Assembly (NCBI RefSeq): GCF_003428335.1
Contig: NZ_CP031704.1
Span: 2,728,001-2,792,000, forward strand
DNA: 64,000 nucleotides
Reading direction: 5' to 3'
DNA from: Solimonas sp. K1W22B-7
Lineage (GTDB): Bacteria; Pseudomonadota; Gammaproteobacteria; Nevskiales; Nevskiaceae
The notes under the pieces are model-generated. The model was not told the origin of the DNA, did not search any database, and saw only the letters and a list, made by a program, of their open reading frames with translations. Shown here in pieces: positions 40,832-49,434 of the stretch. A program made the position numbers and the translations under genes. Positions within the stretch are counted from its first letter, which is position 1, and each line of letters starts with the position of its first letter.

Positions 40832-41695
40832 ATGGACACCCAGAACCTCACCGCTTTCATCGCCGTGGCCGACAGCAGTTCCTTCACCCAGGCCGCCGAG
40901 GCCCTGCATTTGTCGCAGCCGGCGGTGAGCAAACGCATCACCGCGCTGGAGGAGCAGATCGGCCAGTCGCTGTTCGACCGCGTGGGGCGCCAGGTGAGCC
41001 TGACCGACGCCGGGCGGACCCTGCTCCCTTACGCGAAGAAAGTGCTGCAAGACCTTGAAGATGGACGAAGAGCACTGTCGCACCTGCACGACAAGGTGAC
41101 CGGGCGCCTGTCGATCGGCACCAGCCATCACATCGGCCTGCATCGCCTGCCGCCGGTGCTGCGCGCCTTCACCCAGCAGTACCCGGAGGTGGACCTGGAC
41201 ATCCATTTCATGGACTCCGAGGTGGCCTGCCAGGCCGTGCTGGCCGGCAAGCTGGAACTGGGCATCGTCACCCTGCCGACCCAGCCCCTGCCGCAATTGC
41301 AGCAGCGCGCGGTCTGGGACGATCCCCTGTCGGTGGTGGTGGCGCCGGGCCATCCGCTGCTGGACCGCGCCCAGGCACAGTTGCAGGATCTGGCGGGGCA
41401 CCCGGCGGTACTGCCCGACGAGGCCACCTACACCCACCGCATCGTCACCCGCGCGCTGCAGGCGCACGGCCTCACGCCCAGGATCAGACTGGCCACCAAC
41501 TACCTGGAGACCCTCAAGATGCTGGTCGGCATCGGCCTGGGCTGGAGCGTGCTGCCGGATTCGATGATCGACGGCAGCATCCGCCGCCTGCCGATCCCGC
41601 AGCTGGCCCTGCATCGCGAGCTGGGGGCGGTCTGGCATGAGCGGCGCACCCTGTCGGGGGCCGGCCTGGCCCTGCTCAATTGCCTGGCCCGCTGA
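40832..41695 (+). CDS. LysR-family transcriptional regulator, divergent from leuC
   Basis: A 287-residue LysR protein. The winged helix (NLTAFIAVADSSSFTQAAEALHLSQPAVSKRITALEEQIG) is textbook; only part needs quoting: LHLSQPAVSKRI. The effector domain runs from GRLSIGTSHHIGLHRLPPVL. It starts 117 bases from leuC, with a candidate operator between. Pseudomonas has a LysR gene in the same place, so control of leuCD is plausible. The effector is unknown. Confidence 0.92.
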   Translation: MDTQNLTAFIAVADSSSFTQAAEALHLSQPAVSKRITALEEQIGQSLFDRVGRQVSLTDAGRTLLPYAKKVLQDLEDGRRALSHLHDKVTGRLSIGTSHHIGLHRLPPVLRAFTQQYPEVDLDIHFMDSEVACQAVLAGKLELGIVTLPTQPLPQLQQRAVWDDPLSVVVAPGHPLLDRAQAQLQDLAGHPAVLPDEATYTHRIVTRALQAHGLTPRIRLATNYLETLKMLVGIGLGWSVLPDSMIDGSIRRLPIPQLALHRELGAVWHERRTLSGAGLALLNCLAR

Positions 41696-41701
41696 TTCCG
41701 A

Positions 41702-41735
41702 CATACGGCGCCGTATGGCCCCTTGAACAGCTGTT
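41702..41735. promoter_or_regulatory. Paired palindromes upstream of the acyl-CoA dehydrogenase
   Basis: A perfect 16-base palindrome CATACGGCGCCGTATG (41702-41717) is followed by AACAGCTGTT (41726-41735). Both lie in the 116-base gap before the dehydrogenase. Their size suits dimeric repressors such as TetR-type fatty-acid regulators, but the cognate protein is unknown. Confidence 0.5.
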
Positions 41736-41811
41736 TACTGTTCCTGCGGCCAATGTCTCTGGAGTCAACCGGGGTAAAAATACGCCCACTTATTTAGCCC
41801 GGTGACCCGCC

Positions 41812-43632
41812 ATGCCTGCCTACAAAGCCCCGCTGCGCGACATGCGCTTCCTGATGAACGAGGTGTTCGACTACCCCGCTCACTATGCCGGCCTCTCCAA
41901 CGGCAAGGATGCCGACCCGGAGACCGTCGACGCGATCCTCGGCGAAGCCGCCAAGTTCTGCGAGGAAGTCCTGGCGCCGCTGAACCTCTCCGGCGACGAG
42001 GAAGGCTGCCGCCTCAGCAACGGCAAGGTCACCACGCCCAAGGGCTTCAAGGAGGCCTACGAGCAGTTCGTGCAGGGCGGCTGGCAGGGCCTGTCGCATC
42101 CCGCCGAGTACGGCGGCCAGGGCATGCCGATGTCGCTGGGCCTGCTCAAGTCCGAAATGATGGGCACGGCCAACTGGTCGTTCACCATGTACCCGGGCCT
42201 GTCGCTGGGTGCCATGAACACCGTCATGCAGCATGCCTCGGAAGAGTTGAAGAACCTCTACATGCCGCCGATGACGGAAGGCCGCTGGACCGGCACCATG
42301 TGCCTGACCGAGCCGCAATGCGGCACGGACCTCGGGCAGGTGAAGACGAAGGCGGAGCCGCAGCCCGACGGCAGCTACAAGATCACCGGCACCAAGATCT
42401 TCATCTCCGCCGGCGACCACGACCTGACCGAGAACATCGTCCACATCGTGCTGGCGCGCCTGCCGGATGCGCCTGCGGGCACCAGGGGCATCTCGCTGTT
42501 CATCGTGCCGAAGATGCAGGTGAACGCCGACGGCAGCGTCGGTGAGGCCAACAACGTGGTGTGCAGCGCGCTCGAGCACAAGATGGGCATCAAGGCCTCC
42601 GCCACGGCCGTGATCAACTTCGAGCAGTCCACCGGCTACATGATCGCCCAGCCCAACAAGGGCCTGGAAGCGATGTTCACCTTCATGAACACCGCCCGCA
42701 TCGGCACCGCCGTGCAGGGCATCGCGCACGCCGAGGCCTCCTTCCAGGGCGCCCTGGCCTATGCCAAGGACCGCCGCTCGATGCGCGCCCTGCGCGGCAA
42801 GCAGGAGCCGGACAAGGTCGCCGACGCCCTGATCCACCACGCCGACGTGCGCCGCATGCTGCTGACGCAGAAGGCCTTCGCCGAGGGTGGCCGCGCGATG
42901 ATCTACTTCGCCGCGCAGCTCGCCGACCACATGACCAACGGCATCATCGAAAACGACGACGCCAAGTACAAGCTGTGGGACGACAAGCTCGGCTTCTTCA
43001 CCCCGATCCTCAAGGGTTTCCTGACCGAGATGGGCCTGGAAGCGGCGAACCTGGGCATGCAGGTGTTCGGCGGCCACGGCTACATCAAGGAACACGGCAT
43101 GGAGCAGATCGCCCGCGACGCGCGCATCGCCACGCTGTATGAAGGCACCACCGGCATCCAGGCGCTGGACCTGCTCGGCCGCAAGGTGCTGCTGCAGACC
43201 CGCGGCAAGGCCGTGCGCGAATTCACCGGCATGATCGGCAAGTTCGCGCTGGACCACATGACCAACGGCAAGCTGCGCGGTTTCGCCACCGACCTCGCGC
43301 GCTACGCCGCGCAGTGGAACGTGCTGACCATGCGCATCATGCTGATGGCGCGCCAGGACCGCGAGGTGGTCAGCGCCGCCAGCCATCACTTCCTGATGTA
43401 CTCGGGCTACGTCACCATGGCCTACTTCTGGGCCGTGCAGGCCGCAGTCGCCAGCCAGAAGCTGGCGCAGGGCAACGGCGCCGAGGAGAAGGCTTTCTAC
43501 AAGGCCAAGATCGCCACGGCGAAGTTCTACTTCGACCACATCCTGCCGCGCGCCAAGGGCCACGCCCACTCGATGACCAAGCCCAGCAAGTCGATGCTGC
43601 GCATGCCGGTCGAGAGCTTCGTGTTCGAATAA
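41812..43632 (+). CDS. Acyl-CoA dehydrogenase (long, ~600-residue class)
   Basis: FAD-dependent dehydrogenase of 606 residues, of the long type with an N-terminal extension and a C-terminal helical domain (FadE5/DmdC-like). Core motifs: GTMCLTEPQCGTDLGQVKTKA, KITGTKIFISAGDHD, EHKMGIKASATAVINFE and GGHGYIKEHGMEQIARDARI. The catalytic Glu is in LYEGTTGIQALDLLGRK. Substrate could be a fatty acyl-CoA or methylthiopropanoyl-CoA; the sequence alone does not decide. It stands alone between a palindromic control region and a strong terminator. Confidence 0.93.
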   Translation: MPAYKAPLRDMRFLMNEVFDYPAHYAGLSNGKDADPETVDAILGEAAKFCEEVLAPLNLSGDEEGCRLSNGKVTTPKGFKEAYEQFVQGGWQGLSHPAEYGGQGMPMSLGLLKSEMMGTANWSFTMYPGLSLGAMNTVMQHASEELKNLYMPPMTEGRWTGTMCLTEPQCGTDLGQVKTKAEPQPDGSYKITGTKIFISAGDHDLTENIVHIVLARLPDAPAGTRGISLFIVPKMQVNADGSVGEANNVVCSALEHKMGIKASATAVINFEQSTGYMIAQPNKGLEAMFTFMNTARIGTAVQGIAHAEASFQGALAYAKDRRSMRALRGKQEPDKVADALIHHADVRRMLLTQKAFAEGGRAMIYFAAQLADHMTNGIIENDDAKYKLWDDKLGFFTPILKGFLTEMGLEAANLGMQVFGGHGYIKEHGMEQIARDARIATLYEGTTGIQALDLLGRKVLLQTRGKAVREFTGMIGKFALDHMTNGKLRGFATDLARYAAQWNVLTMRIMLMARQDREVVSAASHHFLMYSGYVTMAYFWAVQAAVASQKLAQGNGAEEKAFYKAKIATAKFYFDHILPRAKGHAHSMTKPSKSMLRMPVESFVFE

Positions 43633-43646
43633 GCGGGCAAGCTGCA

Positions 43647-43678
43647 CGAAAAAGGGCGCCTGACGGCGCCCTTTTTCG
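43647..43678. terminator. Strong hairpin terminator after the acyl-CoA dehydrogenase
   Basis: A perfect 14-bp stem CGAAAAAGGGCGCC / GGCGCCCTTTTTCG with loop TGAC. The U-tract is part of the stem, so it can work on both strands. Confidence 0.95.
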
Positions 43679-43765
43679 TTTCCACAGCCACACCCGCTGT
43701 TTTCTCTATTCGCGCCGCCAAGGCCCTGCCGCTGACCCGATCACGATGATTGGAGGGCCCACGCC

Positions 43766-44146
43766 ATGGAAATCCGCCGCAGCACGCTGCTTGCCGCACT
43801 CGCCAGCCTCACCACCGGCCAGCTGGCCTATGCCCACGACTACTCCTGGACGCTGCTCTCGGCGTCCTGGCGCACCACCGGCCTGCGCCAGGAAGACCTG
43901 CGCGAGCTGCTGCGCTACTGCGTCGGCGAGGGCTACATGGAGCTGCATGGCGACGAGCAGGAGGCCAGCTACCGCGTGACCGCGGCCGGCGAGCAGGCCA
44001 TCGCCGAATCGCGCTGGTTCCCCTGGACCCGCTGGCGCGACGACCGCACCCTCGGCCAGCTGCGCATGCGCGGCCGCTATCCGTCGAAGGATGGCAGCAA
44101 CCGCCGCGACGCCGACCCGATGCCGATCGGCCTGGCCCAGCATTGA
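43766..44146 (+). CDS. Small winged-helix-like protein (paralogue A)
   Basis: A 126-residue protein I do not recognise by name. The pattern LASLTTGQLAYAHDYSWTLL, WRTTGLRQEDLRELLRYCVG, EGYMEL and SYRVTAAGEQAI looks like a DNA-binding winged helix: helix, recognition helix, then a wing with a YRVT strand. It aligns with the gene at 44882-45247 (shared DYS, WRxTGLRQxDL, YRxT-GxQ/I). GGAGG lies nine bases before the ATG. It precedes the convergent glutathione transferase by ten bases. Confidence 0.75.
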   Translation: MEIRRSTLLAALASLTTGQLAYAHDYSWTLLSASWRTTGLRQEDLRELLRYCVGEGYMELHGDEQEASYRVTAAGEQAIAESRWFPWTRWRDDRTLGQLRMRGRYPSKDGSNRRDADPMPIGLAQH

Positions 44147-44156
44147 GGCCCGGCGT

Positions 44157-44783
44157 TCAGCCGGCCTGGATCGCCGCGTCGAATTCGTCCATGCCGGCGT
44201 AGCCCGGCTGCGAGGCCACGCGCGCCAGCCAGGCGCGCAGCGCCGGGTACGGTGCCAGGTCGAAGCCGCCCTCGTGGGCGACGTGGCTGTAGGCGTAGAG
44301 CGCGATGTCCGCAATGGTGTAGGTACCGCCGACGAACCAGTCGTGGCGCTGCAGGTGCTGCTCCATCACCGCCAGCGCGGCGCGGCCGCCGGCCACCCGC
44401 TCCAGCAGCCGTGCCTCCTGCTCCGGCGGCCGGCCGAGGTAGCGGATGATGTAGCGCGAGGTGGCGATGTAGGGCTCGTGGCTGTACTGCTCGAAGAACA
44501 TCCATTGCAGCACCTGGGCATGCTCCAGGCGGTCGCGCGGCAGCAGCGGCGATCCCTCGGCGAGGTAGTGCAGGATGGCATTGGACTCGGGCAGGAACAC
44601 GCCGCCCGGCAGCTCCAGCACCGGCACCCGGCCGTTGGGATTGCGCGCCAGGAATTCCGCGGTGCGGGTCTCCTTCTTCAGGATGTCCATGTGCACCCAG
44701 GCATGCGGCAGGCCGAGCTGGGTCATCAGCAGCTTGAGCTTGTAGCAGTTGCCGGAATAGATGTCGCCGTAGACCTTCAACAT
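44157..44783 (-). CDS. Glutathione S-transferase family protein
   Basis: A 208-residue cytosolic GST. The thioredoxin-like N-terminus (MLKVYGDIYSGNCYKLKLL, NPNGRVPVLELPGGVFLPES) holds the cis-Pro turn and the ES motif that binds glutathione. The helical C-domain has GGTYTIADIALYAYSHVA, the N-capping box. Substrate class is not clear. It is flanked on both sides by paralogous winged-helix-like genes on the opposite strand. Confidence 0.92.
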   Translation of the reverse strand: MLKVYGDIYSGNCYKLKLLMTQLGLPHAWVHMDILKKETRTAEFLARNPNGRVPVLELPGGVFLPESNAILHYLAEGSPLLPRDRLEHAQVLQWMFFEQYSHEPYIATSRYIIRYLGRPPEQEARLLERVAGGRAALAVMEQHLQRHDWFVGGTYTIADIALYAYSHVAHEGGFDLAPYPALRAWLARVASQPGYAGMDEFDAAIQAG

Positions 44784-44881
44784 GAACCGTCCCCTGTTGT
44801 GCACCGAGCGTAGCGATATTTTGTCCCTACCGGGGCCGCGCCTGCAGCCGTATCTTCGAATGGCCTCCACCGGAGCAGAAG

Positions 44882-45247
44882 ATGCGCATCAGCCCGACCA
44901 TCCTGACCCTCGCCCTCGCCCGCCAGCTCAGCGGCCCGCTGCGCTATACCGACGACTACTCGCCGCAGGTACTGGATCTGGTCTGGCGCCGCACCGGCCT
45001 GCGCCAGCGCGACCTGGCGGTGGCACTCGGCACGTTTTGCGAGAAGGGCTGGCTCAAGCGCTATCAGCGCGAGGGGCACGAACGCTACCGCCTGACGATC
45101 GACGGCGGCATCCAGCTGCACGGCCAGCGCGACCCGCTGTGGAAGCACTGGCAGGAGGACTGGATGCTGCAGCGCCTGCGCCAGCGCCGCCGCGGCGCCG
45201 GCAGCGAGCCGCGGCAGCGCCGCGAAAGCGATCTGGCCGCAGCCTAG
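44882..45247 (+). CDS. Small winged-helix-like protein (paralogue B)
   Basis: A 121-residue relative of the gene at 43766-44146. Matching segments are ALARQLSGPLRYTDDYSPQVL, WRRTGLRQRDLAVALGTF, KGWLKRYQ and RYRLTIDGGIQL. The C-terminus is Arg-rich. GGAG precedes the ATG. It is divergent from the GST gene and overlaps the convergent MFS gene by four bases. Function is unknown; a DNA-binding role is inferred from fold pattern only. Confidence 0.75.
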   Translation: MRISPTILTLALARQLSGPLRYTDDYSPQVLDLVWRRTGLRQRDLAVALGTFCEKGWLKRYQREGHERYRLTIDGGIQLHGQRDPLWKHWQEDWMLQRLRQRRRGAGSEPRQRRESDLAAA

Positions 45248-46392
45248 ATTTCCACGCCTTTCAGCCCGCGCCAAGCGATCGCCCAGGCCAGCAGCGCCAC
45301 GCCGCCGGACAGCAGCCAGAGGTAGTCCGGCGGCATCGCTTCCCACAGCAGGCCGCTGCCGAAACCGCCGATGGCGCCGCCGACGCCGTAGCTCAGCCCG
45401 GTGTAGATCGCCTGCCCGCGCCCCTGCAGCGCGCCCGGGAACAATTGCTGCACCAGGCTCACGGCGGCGAAGTGGTAGAGCCCGAAACTGACCGCATGCA
45501 GGGCCTGCACCACGGTCATCCACGGCAGGTTGTCGACGAAGGTCATCTGCAGGAACCAGCGCAGCGAAGTGCCGGCCAGCGCCCACAGCATCATGCTGCG
45601 CAGGCTCCAGAAGCGCCGCAGGCGATGCATCACGAAGAAGATGCCCACCTCCGCCACCACGCCGAAGGCCCACAGGAAGCCGATCACGCTCTTGCTGTAG
45701 CCGTGGTCCTTCAGCCAGATGCTGAAGAAGTTGTAGTAGGGCCCGAAGCTGACCTGCGACAGCAGGCAGGCGGCCAGCAAGGCGATCACGGCGGGTCGCC
45801 GGAGCACCCCCAGGATGGAAGCTGCCTGGCCCTCGCCTGCCGGCGCGAAGGCCTCCGGGATGCGCAGGCCGGTCAGCCAGCACAGCGCGAACAGGCCCGC
45901 CACCCACAGCGGCATGGAATGCACGCCCAGGCGCTCGAACACCGGGCCCATGGCCAGCACGGCGACGACGAAGCCGATGGAGCCCCAGAGGCGGATGCGG
46001 CCGTAGCGGTCGGCGTTGGCGCCGAGATGGTTGAAGGTCACGGCCTCGAACTGCGGCATGGTGCCGTTGTTGAACATGCCGTAGAGGAAGAAGCACAGTG
46101 CCAGCGGGGCGAAGCCCGGCGCGAACTGCAGCGCGGCAAAGGCCAGCATCCCGCCGCCCAGGGTGATGCGGATCGCCGCCATGCGGCGGCCATCACGGTC
46201 GGCGTAGTGCCCCCAGAGATAGGGCGAAACGATGCGGGTCAGGGCGAGGATGCCGCCGATGGCACCGATCTGTGCCGGCGTCGCGCCACGCTCCTGCAGG
46301 AACAGGCCCGTGAACGGGACCAGGGTGCCGATCGCGGCGAAGTACCAGAAGTAAAAACCCGCCAGTCGCTTGGCGGGTACGTGGGCACTCAT
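45244..46392 (-). CDS. MFS transporter, HcaT/MFS_1-like type
   Basis: A 382-residue, 12-helix major-facilitator protein. The N-terminus (FYFWYFAAIGTLVPFTGLFLQERGATPAQIGAIG) and SPYLWGHYADRDGRR, the loop 2-3 motif, match the MFS_1-like group that includes the phenylpropionate transporter HcaT. VSFGLYHFAAVSLVQQLFPG and GRGQAIYTGLSYGVGGAIGG are typical of its second half. Substrate unknown. Its 3' end overlaps paralogue B. Confidence 0.88.
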   Translation of the reverse strand: MSAHVPAKRLAGFYFWYFAAIGTLVPFTGLFLQERGATPAQIGAIGGILALTRIVSPYLWGHYADRDGRRMAAIRITLGGGMLAFAALQFAPGFAPLALCFFLYGMFNNGTMPQFEAVTFNHLGANADRYGRIRLWGSIGFVVAVLAMGPVFERLGVHSMPLWVAGLFALCWLTGLRIPEAFAPAGEGQAASILGVLRRPAVIALLAACLLSQVSFGPYYNFFSIWLKDHGYSKSVIGFLWAFGVVAEVGIFFVMHRLRRFWSLRSMMLWALAGTSLRWFLQMTFVDNLPWMTVVQALHAVSFGLYHFAAVSLVQQLFPGALQGRGQAIYTGLSYGVGGAIGGFGSGLLWEAMPPDYLWLLSGGVALLAWAIAWRGLKGVEI

Positions 46393-46487
46393 GTTCGGGC
46401 GGCAGGCATGGCGGGCGGCGCATTGTAGCGCCGCGCCGCGCAGCCGAACTCACCCCATTTGCAGCCCCGCCTGCATCGCCAGGCCGT

Positions 46488-47795
46488 TCACGCGGCCCGG
46501 GCCGCCGCCACCAGGTCGCCCAGGCCGCGGGCTTCGGCCAGGTCCGCCAGCTTCGTCACCAGCTCCGGGCGCTTGGCGGCAATGCGCTGCACGGTACCGG
46601 CCAGCGCCGCACGGCCCTCCTGCGGGATGGCGCGGGCCACCTCGAACAGCGGCTCCCACAGCCCGGCCTGGTCCACTTCCTCGGCGAAGCGCTCCTGCAG
46701 TTCAGCCGGCATGGCGGCGGCGATGGTCGCCATCCAGGAGCGTTCCTCGGCGCTGAACTGGTCGACCAGGGCCAGCAGCTTCGGCACCAGGTGGGCCTGC
46801 TCGGCGGCGCGGAACAGGCGCAGCAGCTTGTCCGGGTTGGCGGCCTGCGCCGTCGCCGCCATCTCGCCGGTGCTCATGCCGGCCACCAGCGGCAGCATCA
46901 GGCGCCAGAGATTGTCCTCTTCGGCCGTGCGGAACAGGCTCTTGAGTACCTCAGGGTCGGCCAGGGCATCCAGGTGCACCAGGCGCGACTGCTTGTCCGG
47001 GCTCATCTGCGCGATCACCGGCAGGATCGCGCCCCAGAGGTCCTGTGCATGGCTGCGTTCCAGCAGGCGGGTCAGCGCCGCGTCGCCTTCGTCCGCCATC
47101 ATGTCGCCGAGCTTGCGCATCATCCCGGTGTCGGCGTAGGCCATCAGCGACAGCGCTTCGGCCCAGAGATTCTTGCTCTCGTCCTGCGCCAGCTTCAGGA
47201 AGCGCGGGAAGCGCTCGTCGGGCACCAGGCGCATCAGCTTCGGCACCTGGTCCTTGGCCTCGATGAACAGGCCGACGCGCAGCAGGTGCTCCTCGTCGGT
47301 GATCGCCGCCATCACCTGCTTGATGGCCTGGTCCGTGAGGTAGCCGACGAACAGGCCCATGGTGATGTACTCACGGCGCCGGATCAGCTCCAGCGCCACG
47401 TTGCGCACGATCTCCACCGGCATCTGGCGGATGATGTCGCCGACGCGGCGCGGATCCAGCTCCAGCGTGACGTCGGCCAGGAACGGAATCTCCATGCGCT
47501 GGGCGATCTCCACCGCGCGATCGGTCGGCATCTCGCCGGCGATGCGCGCGATGAACACCGGCGCGAACACCTTCTGCCCGATGAAGGCGGTGAGCTTGCC
47601 GGGCAGCAGCTTGGTGGCCATGGCCAGGCGCTGGAACAGCGAGCGGCCGCGGTTGAACAGGTACTCATGGGTGGTCTCGCGCAGGTGGCGGATGTCGCCG
47701 GCCGGCGTGTGGTTGAGGAACTCCAGCTGTTCCGGCTTCAGACCCAGCACGCGGGCCAGCTTGATGATCTCGGCGCGGACTTCGAGCGTGGACAT
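46488..47795 (-). CDS. Helical-repeat protein of unknown function
   Basis: A 435-residue soluble protein I do not recognise. It is almost wholly helical, with recurring 35-45 residue units such as PTDRAVEIAQRMEIPFLADV, DPRRVGDIIRQMPVEIVRN and YLTDQAIKQVMAAI. These resemble the MgtE N-terminal superhelix (an intracellular repeat), but no CBS or membrane part follows. The ATG overlaps the TAA of the 76-residue gene upstream (TAATG), so the two are translationally coupled. Confidence 0.7.
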   Translation of the reverse strand: MSTLEVRAEIIKLARVLGLKPEQLEFLNHTPAGDIRHLRETTHEYLFNRGRSLFQRLAMATKLLPGKLTAFIGQKVFAPVFIARIAGEMPTDRAVEIAQRMEIPFLADVTLELDPRRVGDIIRQMPVEIVRNVALELIRRREYITMGLFVGYLTDQAIKQVMAAITDEEHLLRVGLFIEAKDQVPKLMRLVPDERFPRFLKLAQDESKNLWAEALSLMAYADTGMMRKLGDMMADEGDAALTRLLERSHAQDLWGAILPVIAQMSPDKQSRLVHLDALADPEVLKSLFRTAEEDNLWRLMLPLVAGMSTGEMAATAQAANPDKLLRLFRAAEQAHLVPKLLALVDQFSAEERSWMATIAAAMPAELQERFAEEVDQAGLWEPLFEVARAIPQEGRAALAGTVQRIAAKRPELVTKLADLAEARGLGDLVAAARAA

Positions 47796-48025
47796 TACTT
47801 GATCCCCAGCACTTTCTTGACCGGGCCGCGCAGCAGCATCGGGATGTGGCCCAGGGCGTCCTCGATGGCCTTGGCCAGGGCTTCGCGCTGGCGCTGCTGG
47901 GTCTGCAGGATCGATTCGGCGAGCAGGTCCAGCTGCGCCGGCTGCAAGGCGGCAAAGGCCTGGAATTCGGCGGCGGGGCGGTCCAGCGTCTCGGCGAGGC
48001 GCTGCTGCGGGGCTTCGGTGGACAT
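47795..48025 (-). CDS. Small protein coupled to the helical-repeat gene
   Basis: A 76-residue mostly helical protein (LAESILQTQQRQREALAKAI, then HIPMLLRGPVKKVLGIK). The ATG at 48025 follows AGGAG by six bases. It has no signal peptide or membrane helix. Its stop overlaps the start of the 435-residue gene, so they probably work together. Not recognised. Confidence 0.7.
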   Translation of the reverse strand: MSTEAPQQRLAETLDRPAAEFQAFAALQPAQLDLLAESILQTQQRQREALAKAIEDALGHIPMLLRGPVKKVLGIK

Positions 48026-48149
48026 GCTTCTCCTGATCTCGTTCTTCTGCGAATGACCGGGATCATGCCACCGGCTTGCGAATGGCGGCCTTGGCGCTGG
48101 GGACAGCGATGGCGGCGCGGACGCCAGTAGGAAACCACAGCCGGAAGTC

Positions 48150-48240
48150 GCCGTTCGCACTGAGCCTGTCGAAGTGCGGGCGGCGACAGCTGACCGCCGG
48201 TGCGGGCCATTCATGCTTCGACAGGCTCAGCACGAACGGC
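48150..48240. repeat. GAGCCTGTCGAAG inverted repeat
   Basis: Arms 48150-48174 and 48216-48240 are 25 bases with two mismatches and contain CTGAGCCTGTCGAAG and its complement. This sequence is a widespread extragenic repeat in Proteobacteria. It lies just after the aroC stop (48256) on the minus strand and may end that transcript. Confidence 0.9.
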
Positions 48241-48255
48241 GCTACCCGCGGATTT

Positions 48256-49347
48256 TCAACCTGGAATCCGCGGCGTATCCGGCACCACGTCGGCGTTCTG
48301 CGCGCGGTTGCGCAGGAAGTGATCCATCAGCACCAGGGCCATCATCGCCTCGGCGATCGGCGTGGCGCGCAGGCCGACGCAGGGGTCGTGGCGGCCGGTG
48401 GTGCGCATGTCCACGGCGTTGCCGTCCTGGTCGATGGACTTGCCCGGCGTGGTGATGCTCGAAGTGGGCTTGATGGCGTAGCGCGCGTAGATCGTCTGGC
48501 CGGTGGAGATGCCGCCGGCGACGCCGCCCGAGTGATTGCCGAGGAAGCCCTGCGGGGTCATCTCATCGCGGTGCTCGGTGCCGCGCATGCCGGCCACGCG
48601 CATGCCGTCGCCGATCTCCACACCCTTCACGGCGTTGATCGACATCAGCGCGTAGGCCAGTTCGGCGTCGAGGCGGTCATAGACCGGCTCGCCCAGGCCC
48701 GGCGGCACGCCGGTGGCCTCGACGTAAAGCTTGGCGCCAACGGAATCGCCCTCGCCGCGCAGGCCTTCGACCAGGGTCTCCAGCTGCGGGATCTTGTCGG
48801 GGTCGGCGCAGAAGAACGGGTTGCTGCCCACGGCGGACCAGTCGCGGATCTCGCAATGGATGGGACCGACCTGCTCGGTGCAGCCACGGATCTGGATGCC
48901 CAGGCGCTGCTTCAGGTACTTCTTGGCGATGGCACCGGCGGCGACACGCACCGCGGTCTCGCGCGCGGAGGAGCGACCGCCGCCGCGATGGTCGCGGATG
49001 CCGTACTTCTGCACGTAGGCGTAGTCCGCGTGGTTGGGGCGGAATACCTGCTTGATCTTCTCGTAGTCGTAGGAGCGCTGGTCGGTGTTGCGGATCAGCA
49101 ATGCGATCGGCGTACCGGTGGTCTTGCCCTCGAACACGCCGGAGAGGATCTCGACCTTGTCCTCTTCCTTGCGCTGGGTGACGAACTTGCTGGTGCCCGG
49201 CTTGCGGCGGTCCAGCTCCGGCTGGATGTCGGCCTCGCTCAGCTCCAGGCCCGGCGGGCAGCCATCGACCACGCAGCCGATGCCGGCACCGTGGCTCTCG
49301 CCGAAGGAGGTCACGCAGAACAGCTTGCCGATGGTATTGCCAGACAT
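48256..49347 (-). CDS. aroC: Chorismate synthase
   Basis: Last step of the shikimate route to chorismate; 363 residues. [64 protein letters not shown] and [13 protein letters not shown]-type ends are all present. It needs reduced FMN. The upstream leader lies inside palindrome copy 4, whose left arm starts 12 bases before the ATG. Confidence 0.98.
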   Translation of the reverse strand: MSGNTIGKLFCVTSFGESHGAGIGCVVDGCPPGLELSEADIQPELDRRKPGTSKFVTQRKEEDKVEILSGVFEGKTTGTPIALLIRNTDQRSYDYEKIKQVFRPNHADYAYVQKYGIRDHRGGGRSSARETAVRVAAGAIAKKYLKQRLGIQIRGCTEQVGPIHCEIRDWSAVGSNPFFCADPDKIPQLETLVEGLRGEGDSVGAKLYVEATGVPPGLGEPVYDRLDAELAYALMSINAVKGVEIGDGMRVAGMRGTEHRDEMTPQGFLGNHSGGVAGGISTGQTIYARYAIKPTSSITTPGKSIDQDGNAVDMRTTGRHDPCVGLRATPIAEAMMALVLMDHFLRNRAQNADVVPDTPRIPG

Positions 49348-49358
49348 AAAAATTTCTC

Positions 49359-49434
49359 AGTCCGCAAATGAACGCGAATGAACGCAAATCGAAGCAGTCA
49401 TCCATTTGCGTTCATTTGCGTTCATTCGCGGACT
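49359..49434. repeat. Long palindrome family, copy 4 (prmB-aroC gap)
   Basis: Arms 49359-49389 and 49404-49434 with a 14-base loop. The unit type is TCCGCAAATGAACGCGAATG, like copy 3. The right arm contains the last codons and the stop of prmB; the left arm lies in the aroC leader. Confidence 0.93.
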
